Shown piece by piece: positions 33,772-42,481 of a DNA stretch of 64,000 nt; position 1 is the first letter of the stretch; the number at the start of each line of letters is the position of its first letter. The notes under the pieces are model-generated. The model ran no database searches, had not been told where the DNA came from, and saw nothing but the letters and a program-made list of their open reading frames with translations. Origin of the DNA: Thermoflavifilum aggregans (GTDB lineage: Bacteria; Bacteroidota; Bacteroidia; Chitinophagales; Chitinophagaceae); the NCBI RefSeq assembly GCF_002797735.1, contig NZ_PGFG01000001.1:1550001-1614000 (forward strand). Reading direction: 5' to 3'. A program made the translations under genes and the position numbers.

Positions 33772-34335
33772 TCCTACTGCAGGCTGCACGATAATAGTGT
33801 AGGCAATGCCAAATACACCTCCCCAGAAATGTGCATCATGGCCAATGTTATCATATCCTTTGCGGCTCATGTATGCAGAATAAATCAGGTACAACACACC
33901 ATATACAATGGCTGGTATGGGAATGAAAAATACCAGAATAGTTTGCCACGGAGCAAATACGATGAATGAAAATACTACAGCCGATACCGCACCAGATGCA
34001 CCCAATGCCCGATAATCAAAATTATCCCGATGCCTGAAATAACTGTACAGGTTTGAACCTACCAATGATAGCAAATAAAACAAGAGAAAACCCGAGCCTT
34101 TTCCTTCAAAAATGTAAAGCTCCACAATCTGACCAAAGAAATAAAGCGTAAACATGTTAAATCCGAGATGGATATAATCCAGATGAATAAAGCCACAGGT
34201 GATAAACCGCCAGTATTCATGCCGGCGTTTGATGTAAAAGGGCCAGAATAAAAATTGTTCCAGCAATTGCGGATTATAAAAAGCAGAAATGGAAATCACA
34301 CAGGTTACGATGATGATAATGAGAGTAAGACTCAT
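33733..34335 (-). CDS. Rhomboid family intramembrane serine protease
   Basis: The 200-residue membrane protein has about six hydrophobic segments, and rhomboid signatures: the L1-loop/TM2 region CGFIHLDYIHLGFNMFTLYFFG, catalytic Ser in ALGASGAVSAVVF and catalytic His in GHDAHFWGGVFG. The Ser-His dyad is intact, so it is probably active. The final 39 bases overlap the convergent tilS gene, which encodes its C-terminus on the opposite strand. It is 5 bases downstream of rlmH in transcription order and likely shares that operon. Confidence 0.93.
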   Translation of the reverse strand: MSLTLIIIIVTCVISISAFYNPQLLEQFLFWPFYIKRRHEYWRFITCGFIHLDYIHLGFNMFTLYFFGQIVELYIFEGKGSGFLLFYLLSLVGSNLYSYFRHRDNFDYRALGASGAVSAVVFSFIVFAPWQTILVFFIPIPAIVYGVLYLIYSAYMSRKGYDNIGHDAHFWGGVFGIAYTIIVQPAVGLMFFERLLHPGF

Positions 34336-34340
34336 AATGC

Positions 34341-34811
34341 TTATGATTCGTGGTGATAAGGTTGATGATGCAAGATAGTAAATACGCGATATAATTGCTC
34401 GGTAAGAATCAGTCTCGCCAGTTGATGCGGAAAAGTAAGTCTGGATAGCGAAATCATCAAACGGGCTTTTTGCTTCAGCTGTTCATCCATACCATAGGCG
34501 CCGCCTATGACAAATATCAGGCGGGAAATGTTTTCCATCTGTCTTTCGGCCATCCATGCAGCCCATTCTGTGGTGGAGAAAGCTTTGCCATGTTCATCCA
34601 GCAATACCAAATAATCTTTCTCTCGTAGTCTTTGCAAAACGCGATCAGCTTCTATCCTGCGGGCTGCCTGAAAATCGGTCGTTGGCTGGGCAGGTGGTAT
34701 CAGTTCTGTATGCAGGGGAATAAAGTGGTTGAGTCGCTCTGCATATTCCGATATAGCTTTTTCCAGCCTGGGGTCGGTCTTTTTGGCAATAGCCCAGATT
34801 ACGATGCGCAT
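34341..34811 (-). CDS. rlmH: 23S rRNA pseudouridine1915 N3-methyltransferase
   Basis: The 156-residue SPOUT methyltransferase has the knot region FVIGGAYGMDEQLKQKARLMISLSRLTFPHQLARLILTEQLYR (read in part) and the C-terminal HHQPYHHE. These residues bind SAM and are nearly invariant in RlmH. It methylates pseudouridine 1915 in helix 69 of 23S rRNA. A TAnnTTTG box on this strand (34840-34847, TAAATTTG in sense) lies 29 bases upstream and interleaves with the divergent tRNA-Arg promoter. Confidence 0.96.
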   Translation of the reverse strand: MRIVIWAIAKKTDPRLEKAISEYAERLNHFIPLHTELIPPAQPTTDFQAARRIEADRVLQRLREKDYLVLLDEHGKAFSTTEWAAWMAERQMENISRLIFVIGGAYGMDEQLKQKARLMISLSRLTFPHQLARLILTEQLYRVFTILHHQPYHHES

Positions 34812-34827
34812 CAGCCTGGCAACGTTG

Positions 34828-34859
34828 TTTGTTTAAAAACAAATTTACCTGTAATTTCG
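34828..34859 (+). promoter_or_regulatory. Promoter of tRNA-Arg
   Basis: TTTG (34828-34831) is followed after exactly 20 bases by TAATTTCG (34852-34859), one mismatch from TAnnTTTG. Transcription would begin about 25 bases before the tRNA. The rlmH -7 box lies inside the spacer on the other strand, so the two promoters overlap and may exclude each other. Confidence 0.55.
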
Positions 34860-34890
34860 CACTCGTTATGACGGAAAACAAATTCCGGAT

Positions 34891-34964
34891 GGCTCCGTAG
34901 CTCAACTGAATAGAGCACTTGACTACGGATCAAGAGGTTCCAGGTTTGAATCCTGGCGGAGTCA
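34891..34964 (+). tRNA. tRNA-Arg (anticodon ACG)
   Basis: The cloverleaf is complete: acceptor GGCTCCG/CGGAGTC with one G-T pair, D-stem GCTC/GAGC, anticodon stem CTTGA/TCAAG around loop CTACGGA, and T-arm CCAGG-TTTGAAT-CCTGG. Anticodon ACG, normally edited to ICG by TadA, reads CGT, CGC and CGA. The discriminator is A and CCA is not encoded. Confidence 0.96.
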
Positions 34965-34999
34965 CAAAAGCTTGTTTTAGCTGTTTTTCCCATCTTATT

Positions 35000-35028
35000 C
35001 GGGCTGTGGTCGCAGCTCGTTTTATTTT
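35000..35028 (+). terminator. Rho-independent terminator after tRNA-Arg
   Basis: CGGGCTG (35000-35006) pairs with CAGCTCG (35013-35019), seven pairs with one G-T, around a six-base loop, followed by TTTTATTTT. It lies 36 bases after the tRNA and before the next promoter. Confidence 0.75.
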
Positions 35029-35047
35029 GCCACTTATCTTTCTTGTG

Positions 35048-35079
35048 TTTGCATAAAAGCCCGTCGGGCACTACCTTTG
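35048..35079 (+). promoter_or_regulatory. Consensus Bacteroidota promoter of the ThuA-like gene
   Basis: TTTG (35048-35051), a 20-base spacer and TACCTTTG (35072-35079) match both consensus elements perfectly. The -7 box ends four bases before ATG 35084, so the transcript would begin at or next to that ATG. It is the cleanest promoter in the window. Confidence 0.7.
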
Positions 35080-35083
35080 TTTT

Positions 35084-35830
35084 ATGCAGGCTTTAGGCAT
35101 GCGCTTTTTATGGATTTTCGGATGGCTTGGATGCCTGGTGTGGCATGCACAGGCACAACAAGCAGCGCCACGTCGTATTCTGGTTTTTACAAAAACTGCA
35201 GGCTACCATCATGCCTCCATCCCCGATGGCGTGAAAGCCATCCAACAGCTGGCCGCACAGCATCAGATTGAGATGGATACGACAACTGATGCCGGTATGT
35301 TTCGCATGCCTGAGTTGCAGCGATATGCGGCTATCATTTTTTTGAATACAACCGGCAATTTGTTTGATTCCCTCCAGCAGCAGGCTTTTCAGCAATACAT
35401 CCGGCAAGGTGGTGGTTATCTAGGCATTCATGCCGCAGCCGATTGTGAATATGACTGGCCTTGGTATGGACAGCTGGTAGGAGCTTATTTCAAAAGCCAT
35501 CCTGCCGTGCAGAAAGCTCGATTATGGATACAACTCGATCCGCGTTTTCCGGAACTGGAGGCCTTGCCGCATCCCTGGATTCGCAGGGATGAATGGTACA
35601 ACTGGCGTATACCTCCGGCTCAAAGCCAGGTGCATGTACTGGTTACCCTCGATGAAAGCAGCTACACAGGTGGAGAAAACGGAGATTATCATCCGGTGGT
35701 GTGGTATCACGATTTTGATGGCGGGAGGGCATTTTACATGGAATTTGGCCACACCTCAGAATCCTATTCAGAACCGGCTTTCCTGCAATTGCTCCAAGCA
35801 GGATTGCAATATGCGATGGGAGAAAAATAA
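35084..35830 (+). CDS. ThuA-like domain protein, secreted
   Basis: The 248-residue protein has a signal peptide (MQALGMRFLWIFGW... HAQA) and the ThuA pattern RRILVFTKTAGYHHASIPDGVKAIQQLA, GGGYLGIHAAADCEYDWPWYGQLVGAYFKSHP and DEWYNW, read in part. The fold is related to class I glutamine amidotransferases. Function is uncertain; members occur with sugar-oxidising Gfo/Idh/MocA enzymes in Bacteroidota. The promoter suggests a leaderless start at 35084. ATG 35099, five codons on, would have a 15-base leader and also keeps the signal peptide. Confidence 0.88.
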   Translation: MQALGMRFLWIFGWLGCLVWHAQAQQAAPRRILVFTKTAGYHHASIPDGVKAIQQLAAQHQIEMDTTTDAGMFRMPELQRYAAIIFLNTTGNLFDSLQQQAFQQYIRQGGGYLGIHAAADCEYDWPWYGQLVGAYFKSHPAVQKARLWIQLDPRFPELEALPHPWIRRDEWYNWRIPPAQSQVHVLVTLDESSYTGGENGDYHPVVWYHDFDGGRAFYMEFGHTSESYSEPAFLQLLQAGLQYAMGEK

Positions 35831-35833
35831 TCC

Positions 35834-36346
35834 TTAGGCTACTTGCATGCCCAATCGTTCACCCAGCCAACCTTCCTGCAGGGGCAGGATCCAGCTATCG
35901 CGCCATGCTGCCAGGGTTTGAATGGTATTGTTGAAATAAAAGGTATCGGCATCCAGCTGGCCGCTGGCCCACATTTCTTCTATTTTGTCCAATGGATAGC
36001 TGCTGATTTTCCCGTTTTGCCATAACGCAATCTGCAGGCGATCGAACCAGTTCACCTGCAGCGCATGGCCCAGGCGCTGCACGAAGCGCATCAGCTTATC
36101 CATGCTGCATCCGCTTACCGGCACCACCGCCGTGTCGGCCACAAAAATCATGAATTGCTGAAACAGCACCTCAGCCCATCCTTTTACAGGTTCAGCATGA
36201 GCCTTCCAGTCTGTTACCCATGGTTTCAGCTGTGCACGCAACCATTCGGTCTCATTTTCGGTTAACGGCCGATGGGCCTGAAAAATCCAGATTCTTGAAT
36301 CAGAAGAAAAGCCGCTAGGTGCCAAAGATGCGATATCGGGTCTCAT
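35834..36346 (-). CDS. Conserved hypothetical protein of Bacteroidota
   Basis: The 170-residue protein contains SGFSSDSRIWIFQAHRPLTENETEWLRAQLKPWVTDWKAH (read in part), AVVPVSGCSMDKLMRFVQRLG and NGKISSYPLDKIEEMWASGQLD. I recall this pattern as a small protein widespread in Bacteroidota that databases often misname as an ABC transporter ATPase. It has no Walker motifs, signal peptide or membrane segment, so that name is not supported. It is convergent with the ThuA-like gene, three bases apart. Confidence 0.8.
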   Translation of the reverse strand: MRPDIASLAPSGFSSDSRIWIFQAHRPLTENETEWLRAQLKPWVTDWKAHAEPVKGWAEVLFQQFMIFVADTAVVPVSGCSMDKLMRFVQRLGHALQVNWFDRLQIALWQNGKISSYPLDKIEEMWASGQLDADTFYFNNTIQTLAAWRDSWILPLQEGWLGERLGMQVA

Positions 36347-36441
36347 ATTCGCAAAGGTAAATCAGTTTAAAGTATTTGTCCGGAAGGATAGAAAGATTTG
36401 ACAGGCATCTGAAAACCCTGTTTGAGGCTTAGTCCGGGGTT

Positions 36442-37242
36442 CTACCCACCGACGGTCGGGTCAGATGCCAGGTGTTCGGCTACCAGCTCAGCTATATCTT
36501 TTACCTGAACTTCCTCTTCCTTGCCGGCGTGCTTCAGGCCATCGTACAGCATGGTATTGCAAAAGGGGCAGGCTGCAGCAATGGTGCGGCTACCGGTTGC
36601 AAGTGCTTCCTGTGTACGGGCAATGTTGACGCGCGTTTGTCCCTTTTCCTCTTCTTTCCACATTTGGGCACCGCCGGCACCGCAACACATGCCCCGGCTG
36701 CGATGGTGAGCCATTTCCACAATCTTCATCTGCAAGGCCTGCAAAATGTCGCGTGGGGCATCGTAAATGCCATTACCCCTGCCCAGATAACAGGAGTCAT
36801 GATAAGTAACCGACTGCAGAGCTTCTGCCGTTGCGGGTTTCAAGCTGATCCGTCCTTCCCGGACAAGCCGGTACAGGTACTGGGTATGGTGCCATACCTC
36901 ATACTGGCCGCCCAGTGCGGGATATTCATTCTTCAAGGTATTGAAACAATGGGGGCAGGAAGTAACGATTGTTTGGATGCCATACTGGTTCAGCGTTTGA
37001 ATGTTTTTCAAGGCCATCATCTGGAACAAAAACTCATTTCCAGCCCTGCGAGCCGGATCGCCCGTACAGCTTTCTTCCTGTGCAAGGATGGCAAAGCGGA
37101 TACCGGCACGGGTAAAAATAGTAGCCAGTGCGCGGGCCGTACGTTGTGCCCGCTGATCAAAGCTGGCCGCACATCCAACCCAGTAAAGCAATTCGGGCTT
37201 TTCACCTTTGGCATAAAGTTCAGCTACAGTAGGGATTTGCAT
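36442..37242 (-). CDS. CCG-domain Fe-S protein (HdrB/GlpC-like subunit)
   Basis: The 266-residue protein has two cysteine-rich CCG-type motifs. The first reads WVGCAASFD, SCTGDPA, SCPHCFNTL; the second DSCYLGRGN, MCCGAGGAQMW, ACPFCNTML. Such domains bind noncubane or [4Fe-4S] clusters in heterodisulfide-reductase, glycerol-3-phosphate dehydrogenase C and ETF:menaquinone oxidoreductase proteins. It is 12 bases downstream of a NarI-like membrane Fe-S gene, so the two probably form one quinone-linked complex in the inner membrane. ETF, encoded 5 kb away, is a reasonable electron donor (inference). Confidence 0.88.
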   Translation of the reverse strand: MQIPTVAELYAKGEKPELLYWVGCAASFDQRAQRTARALATIFTRAGIRFAILAQEESCTGDPARRAGNEFLFQMMALKNIQTLNQYGIQTIVTSCPHCFNTLKNEYPALGGQYEVWHHTQYLYRLVREGRISLKPATAEALQSVTYHDSCYLGRGNGIYDAPRDILQALQMKIVEMAHHRSRGMCCGAGGAQMWKEEEKGQTRVNIARTQEALATGSRTIAAACPFCNTMLYDGLKHAGKEEEVQVKDIAELVAEHLASDPTVGG

Positions 37243-37254
37243 ATGGTTCCTCTT

Positions 37255-38571
37255 TTAAGCAAGCCGAGAGGCCCACTGGCCGCGTTCGTCGGGCGGGAAA
37301 GTCCAGGGAGCCCCATTGTTTTCTATACTGGTAAACATGGCATTCCATTCCTGTGGTGTGCTGGAAGCTTCCATTACCAGATAGCGCCGCAATTCCAGGA
37401 TGATGGCCAGCGGACTGATGCTTACGGGGCATTCTTCCACACAGGCCTGGCAAGTGGTACAGGCACGCAACTCTTCTTCACTGATGTAGTTCAGCAAACT
37501 TTTTCCATCGTCCACAAAAGAGCCATGCATATCTATATTCCGGCCTATTTCTTCCAGCCTGTCGCGCGTATCCATCATAATTTTCCGGGGGGAAAGTTTT
37601 TTACCGGTCTGATTGGCAGGACAGGCAGCCGTACAACGTCCGCATTCAGTGCAACTATAGGCTGCCAGCAGATGCCGCCAGCTTAGGTCAAACACATCCC
37701 TGGCACCGAAATGAACAGGCGGAGATGCAGGTGCAGACTGGCTGTCATCAGCTTCCAATCCCATCATGCTGCGTACTTCGGGTACAATATCTGCCATCAG
37801 AGGCATCTGGCTTTTGGGTTCCAGCGAAGCATAATAGGTATTGGGGAATGCCAGCAGGATATGAAAATGTTTGGAATAGGGCAGGTAATTCAGGAAAAAT
37901 AAAACACCGGCAATATGCAGCCACCAGGAACCACGTTCCAGTCCCACCAGCAAACCGGGAGAAATTTGTTGCAGGTGCTGGGCTATGGGATGGGTAATCA
38001 GAAATGATCCGGTTGGATAATAATGCCCGTAATGTTTCATCTGCAAAGCCTGATCGCTGGCGTTCATGGTTAAAAACAACAACATGAGGATGATTTCAAA
38101 GATCAGGATGTTATTGGCATCCCGCCGGGGCCAGCACGTCATTTCAGGATTTTCAAACCGCCGTACATGCAATATATTGCGCCGGATCAGGAAAATGCTG
38201 CAGGCCAGAATCACCAGCACAGCCAGCACTTCAAATGCACTGATAAATGCAGGATAAACAGGTTTGATATAAGGTAAAAACAAACGATGGGTACCTAAAA
38301 TTCCATCCAGGATAATTTCCAATATTTCCAGGTTGATGATGATAAAACCCAGATACACAAATAAATGCAGTATAGCCGGTATCCAGTTTCGAAACATTTT
38401 CTTCTGGCCAAAAGCAAGCAACAACACATTTTTCCAGCGCTTCCAGCGGTTGCCGGATATCTGTTCATCGCGCCCTAATAAAATATTGCGCCTGATTTTT
38501 CGTACTTGCCGGGAAAAAAGCGTGATGGCAATTACCAGCAGGGCAATGAATACAATTTGTGCGATCAGCAT
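37255..38571 (-). CDS. Membrane Fe-S oxidoreductase with NarI-like domain and two 4Fe-4S motifs
   Basis: The 438-residue protein has about five to six membrane helices in its first 270 residues, with His residues that could hold b-type haem. A soluble tail follows with two [4Fe-4S] motifs, CTECGRCTAACP near residue 322 and CTTCQACVEECP near 375. The layout is that of a membrane HdrE/NarI-plus-HdrC fusion. With the CCG-domain protein encoded next it gives all parts of the ETF:menaquinone oxidoreductase type described in other phyla, split into two chains. The electron donor is not proved by the sequence. Confidence 0.85.
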   Translation of the reverse strand: MLIAQIVFIALLVIAITLFSRQVRKIRRNILLGRDEQISGNRWKRWKNVLLLAFGQKKMFRNWIPAILHLFVYLGFIIINLEILEIILDGILGTHRLFLPYIKPVYPAFISAFEVLAVLVILACSIFLIRRNILHVRRFENPEMTCWPRRDANNILIFEIILMLLFLTMNASDQALQMKHYGHYYPTGSFLITHPIAQHLQQISPGLLVGLERGSWWLHIAGVLFFLNYLPYSKHFHILLAFPNTYYASLEPKSQMPLMADIVPEVRSMMGLEADDSQSAPASPPVHFGARDVFDLSWRHLLAAYSCTECGRCTAACPANQTGKKLSPRKIMMDTRDRLEEIGRNIDMHGSFVDDGKSLLNYISEEELRACTTCQACVEECPVSISPLAIILELRRYLVMEASSTPQEWNAMFTSIENNGAPWTFPPDERGQWASRLA

Positions 38572-38748
38572 GGAGAATATCCAATTTTTAAACCGGTTTA
38601 TCGAATGTTTTAAAATGCATTATTCGTTTTCATAAAGATTCTATGCCTGTGATTTTCTTTATTTTTGAATACGTAAAACCTGGCTCTGCAGAGCTCGTTC
38701 GAATATACAACAATATTTTGGGGATTATTCATCTGAAAAAACAACCAC

Positions 38749-39249
38749 ATGCAAACGGCTTCACATATTATTCTTTCACAGGAAATCATTGAACGGAAAC
38801 TGCAGCGAATGGCTTATGAAGTCTATGAACGCAATGAAGAGGCTTCAAGGATCATCCTGGCCGGCATTGCCGATCGTGGAACGGTAGTAGCCAGAAAAAT
38901 AGAAAGCCTGCTGAAACAGATAGCACCTTTCGAAGTGATTTTTACCGAAATACAAATCAACAAGGCACATCCCCTCACATGCTCCTGGCAACCCAGGGTG
39001 CCCTTCGAAAATGAAGTGGTAATTGTGGTGGATGATGTAGCCAATACCGGAAGAACCTTGTTTTATGCCATGAAACCTTTTATGGAAGCTATTCCGGCTG
39101 CTTTGCAGACACTCGTGCTCATTGACCGGCAGCACAAAGCATTTCCCGTGCATATTGACTATACCGGTTATTCACTGGCTACCACCTTGCAGGAACAAAT
39201 CTTTGTGAAAACAGAAGGAGATCAGATTATTCATGCCTACATTCAATAA
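38749..39249 (+). CDS. Phosphoribosyltransferase family protein (PyrR-like)
   Basis: The 166-residue protein has the type I PRTase PRPP loop VVIVVDDVANTGRTLFYAM near residue 90 and PyrR-like features (ILSQEIIERKLQRMAYEVYERN, ILAGIADRGTVVARKI). In other phyla PyrR is a uracil-sensing regulator with weak uracil phosphoribosyltransferase activity. Without a pyrimidine operon beside it, the role is open. A TATTTTTG box at 38660-38667 could be its -7 element. The gene ends six bases before a broken methyltransferase gene. Confidence 0.82.
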   Translation: MQTASHIILSQEIIERKLQRMAYEVYERNEEASRIILAGIADRGTVVARKIESLLKQIAPFEVIFTEIQINKAHPLTCSWQPRVPFENEVVIVVDDVANTGRTLFYAMKPFMEAIPAALQTLVLIDRQHKAFPVHIDYTGYSLATTLQEQIFVKTEGDQIIHAYIQ

Positions 39250-39255
39250 ACGCCC

Positions 39256-39896
39256 ATGCCTGTGCAGACATCAACAGATGATTTACATGCGCACTAGAAT
39301 CGTATCTATGCCAGCAAACGATCCGATGAGTTTAGCTGGTATGAACCCCGGCTTTTGGTTTCCTTGTCGTTGTTTGAAAAATTACATGTTCACAAAAAAG
39401 CCTGCATCCTGGATGTAGGTGGTGGCGATAGTACGCTGGTGGATGATTTATTGCGGGCAGGTTTTGAAGATATCACCGTGCTCGATATTTTAGAACTGGC
39501 CGTTGAAAGAGCCCGGCGAAGGCTTGGTACACAAGCTGATCGTGTGAAATGGATTGTATCAGATATCAGAAAGTTTAAACCGGACAGGACGTATGATGTA
39601 TGGCACGACAGAGCCACCTTTCATTTTTTGCTTTCAGAAATGAAATTCGTCAGTATGCGCAAACTGCTTGTAAGGCCGTGAAACCCGGCGGATGGCTAAT
39701 CCTGGGGTGCTTTGCTGACAATGGGCCTGTACAATGCAGCGGGCTGCAGGTACATCGTTACAATGAACAGATGCTTGCAGAAACTTTTGCAACCTGCTTT
39801 ACGGATCCGGACTGTTTACGTGCCGATCATCTGACGCCTGCTGGCCAGATACAACATTTTCTGTTTTGCTGTTTCAGAAGATCAGTGCAGGGATAG
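39256..39896 (+). pseudogene. Class I SAM methyltransferase, broken by a stop codon and a frameshift
   Basis: Reading from ATG 39256 gives MPVQTSTDDLHAH, then TAG at 39295-39297, then NRIYASKRSDEFSWYEPR, the usual start of this family with Trp of the HWxxIY motif replaced by the stop (TGG to TAG). The frame continues through ILDVGGGDSTLVDDLLRAG and YDVWHDRATFHFLLS to about 39640. There a one-base loss shifts the frame, and the rest (NEIRQYAQTACKAVKPGGWLILG ... QHFLFCCFRR) continues in the next frame to 39896. Two independent lesions make a real pseudogene more likely than one sequencing error. The 3' end overlaps lon by 15 bases. Confidence 0.85.
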
Positions 39897-42329
39897 CGAT
39901 TTTGCCTGTTTTTTACGGGTATTTTTTTGTTTTTCCAGGGATACATCCAGGGCTTGTTCAATCTTTTGCACATACATAATCTGCAATCCCTTCAGGTAGC
40001 GGGCGTCAATTTCTTCCACATCTTTGCGGTTCTGCGCACTCAAGAGTACCTTTTTGATGCCAGCCCGTTTGGCGGCCAGTAATTTTTCTTTAATACCGCC
40101 TACGGGCAAAAGTTCGCCCCGCAGGGTAATTTCGCCGGTCATAGCCAGGTAAGGCTTCACTCTTCGTCCGGTAAAAGCAGAGGTCAGGGCGGTGAGAATA
40201 GCAATACCCGCACTGGGACCATCTTTGGGCACGGCTCCTTCGGGCACGTGGATATGGATATTTTTTTGATGGAACCACTGTGGATTGATCTGATACGCAT
40301 CAGCATGGGATTGCAGGTAACTCAGGGCAGTCATAGCCGATTCTTTCATGATGTTGCCCAGGTTGCCTGTCATCTTCAGCTCGCCCTTGCCTTCGCTGAG
40401 GCTCACTTCAATAAACAAAATTTCACCACCCACAGGCGTCCATGCCAAGCCAATAGCCACGCCGGGTGGATTATCAGCATGGTATATTTCATTGGTGAAA
40501 CGGGGCTTACCCAATATTTTTTCCACCAGTTGCTGGTCAATGGTTTCGGGTAATTTGCCGTTCAATACTTTTTCCTTAGCCAGAAAACGCATCACTGAAG
40601 CCAGCTGCCTGTCTAGCTCACGCACGCCACTTTCCCGTGTATAATGCTGAATGATGAAGGCAAGGATTTTGGAAGATACATGAATAGGAGCATCCTTCAG
40701 GCCATGCATTTCCTTTTGTTTGGGTATCAGATGTCGGCGGGCGATTTCAATTTTTTCTTCCAGCGAATATCCGCTTAGCTCAATGATTTCCAGCCTGTCA
40801 CGCAATGCAGGATGAATGGTGCTGATATCATTGGCTGTAGCTATAAACATGACGTGCGAAAGATCGTATTCCAGTTCCAGATAATTGTCGTAAAAACTAT
40901 GGTTTTGCTCAGGGTCCAGCACCTCCAGCAGGGCTGAGCTGGGATCACCGCGGAAGTCGCTGCCCACTTTGTCAATTTCGTCGAGAATCATGACTGGATT
41001 GGAGCTTTTGGCTTTGCGGATTGATTGCAGGATACGGCCGGGCATGGCACCGATATAGGTTTTACGATGACCGCGGATTTCACTTTCATCGTGTAATCCG
41101 CCCAGACTCAGCCGCACGTATTTTCTTCCAATCGCACGTGCAATGGATTTACCGAGAGAAGTTTTACCAATGCCAGGCGGGCCCACAAAGCACAGAATCG
41201 GAGATTTCATGTCGCCCTTCAGCTTCAGTACGGCCAGGTATTCCAGAATGCGCTCCTTGATTTTGTCCATATCATAATGATCCTCATCCAGGATCCTGCG
41301 TGCTTTTTTCAGGTCGTAGTGATCTTCGGTATATTCCTGCCAGGGCAGGTCGAGCATGAAATCCAGGTGATTATACAACACGGAATAATCCGGTGTGGAA
41401 GGATGCATGCGTTCCAGCTTTTCAATTTCCTTCTGGAACAATTCCCTGGCTGCATCGGTCCATTTTTTTTCCGATGCTCTTTTTTGCATGTCCTTGAGTT
41501 CCTTTTCATTGGCATCCCCACCTAATTCTTCCTTAATGGATTTGAGCTGTTGTTGGAGGAAATATTCGCGTTGTTGCCGGTCAATATCGGCCTTGGTTCG
41601 GCTGGTTATTTTATTTTTTAATTCAGCTAGCTGCAGCTCTGTTTGCAACAATTTGATGAGCATTTCTGCACGCGCTTTCAGCTGATCTGTTTCCAGCAGT
41701 TGTTGTTTTTCCTTGATTTCACTATTGAGGTTTGATGCTACAAAATGAATCAGGAACGAAGGGTGTTCTATGTTGCGCAGGATAATGGTAGCTTCTGAAG
41801 GAATATGGGGCGAAAGCTGAATAAGCTGAGCGGCCAGATCTTTGATGGTTGCAATATAAGCTTCAAATTCTTTTTCATTATCGGGTTGTATATCCTGCAA
41901 TATTTCATAACGGGCTTTGAAGAAAGGATCTTCACTGGTTACTTCACGAATACGGAACCGCAGCCTTCCCTGAATAATGATGGTAGTGCCTCCGTCGGGC
42001 ATGCGTATCAGCTTCACAATTCGGGCTATGGTGCCCACCTGGGTGAGATCTTTAGGAGCAGGATCCTCGATGGAAGGATCAGTCTGGGCTATTGCACCGA
42101 TAAGCCTGTTATGCCGATATGCTTCCTGGACGGCCTTGATGGATTTATCCCGCCCTACCGTAATAGGCAATACCACGCCGGGAAACAATACCGTGTTGCG
42201 CAAAGGCAATAAGGGTAACTCTTCCTCCAGATCTCGTACATCCTGCTCGGTATCACTGTCCTCATTCAAAGGGAACAAGGGCATATATTCCATTTCTTCA
42301 TCCGGATTATCTACATAAAATCTGTTCAT
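39882..42329 (-). CDS. lon: ATP-dependent protease Lon
   Basis: The 815-residue protein has the Lon N-terminal substrate domain (LPLLPLRNTVLFPGVVLPITVGR), AAA+ module with Walker A GPPGIGKTSLGK near residue 376 and Walker B MILDEIDK, and the protease domain with catalytic Ser in PKDGPSAGIA and Lys in GGIKEKLLAAKRAG. It degrades misfolded and regulatory proteins in the cytoplasm. It has family-typical length. An acidic N-terminal stretch precedes the LON domain. The upstream outer-membrane gene is separated by a terminator, so lon has its own promoter. Confidence 0.97.
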   Translation of the reverse strand: MNRFYVDNPDEEMEYMPLFPLNEDSDTEQDVRDLEEELPLLPLRNTVLFPGVVLPITVGRDKSIKAVQEAYRHNRLIGAIAQTDPSIEDPAPKDLTQVGTIARIVKLIRMPDGGTTIIIQGRLRFRIREVTSEDPFFKARYEILQDIQPDNEKEFEAYIATIKDLAAQLIQLSPHIPSEATIILRNIEHPSFLIHFVASNLNSEIKEKQQLLETDQLKARAEMLIKLLQTELQLAELKNKITSRTKADIDRQQREYFLQQQLKSIKEELGGDANEKELKDMQKRASEKKWTDAARELFQKEIEKLERMHPSTPDYSVLYNHLDFMLDLPWQEYTEDHYDLKKARRILDEDHYDMDKIKERILEYLAVLKLKGDMKSPILCFVGPPGIGKTSLGKSIARAIGRKYVRLSLGGLHDESEIRGHRKTYIGAMPGRILQSIRKAKSSNPVMILDEIDKVGSDFRGDPSSALLEVLDPEQNHSFYDNYLELEYDLSHVMFIATANDISTIHPALRDRLEIIELSGYSLEEKIEIARRHLIPKQKEMHGLKDAPIHVSSKILAFIIQHYTRESGVRELDRQLASVMRFLAKEKVLNGKLPETIDQQLVEKILGKPRFTNEIYHADNPPGVAIGLAWTPVGGEILFIEVSLSEGKGELKMTGNLGNIMKESAMTALSYLQSHADAYQINPQWFHQKNIHIHVPEGAVPKDGPSAGIAILTALTSAFTGRRVKPYLAMTGEITLRGELLPVGGIKEKLLAAKRAGIKKVLLSAQNRKDVEEIDARYLKGLQIMYVQKIEQALDVSLEKQKNTRKKQAKSLSLH

Positions 42330-42423
42330 ACGACTTCAAAATACGATCTGATCATCAATCTCTTTCGGGTAATATTGGCAATAAAGGTAAACCTTACCTC
42401 TTTATATCTATTTGCAAAAATAT

Positions 42424-42457
42424 AAAAAAGCTCATCCATCCCTTAGGATGAATGAGC
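42424..42457 (-). terminator. Rho-independent terminator of the outer-membrane barrel gene
   Basis: On the reverse strand GCTCAT-T-CATCC, loop TAAG, GGATG-G-ATGAGC forms 11 pairs with one internal mismatch, followed by TTTTTTATATTTTT. It starts 24 bases past the stop codon of the barrel gene and isolates it from lon. Confidence 0.85.
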
Positions 42458-42481
42458 AGTTAGAAAATTTCTTGGCTTTAT

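Noticed and set aside
35834-36346. Annotation as an ABC transporter ATPase
   Set aside because: No Walker A, Walker B or signature motif is present; the name would be a propagated error.
36472-37686. A 404-codon open frame on the + strand opposite the Fe-S genes
   Set aside because: The reverse strand encodes two proteins with intact Fe-S motifs; the + frame shows only mirror-image composition and no domain.
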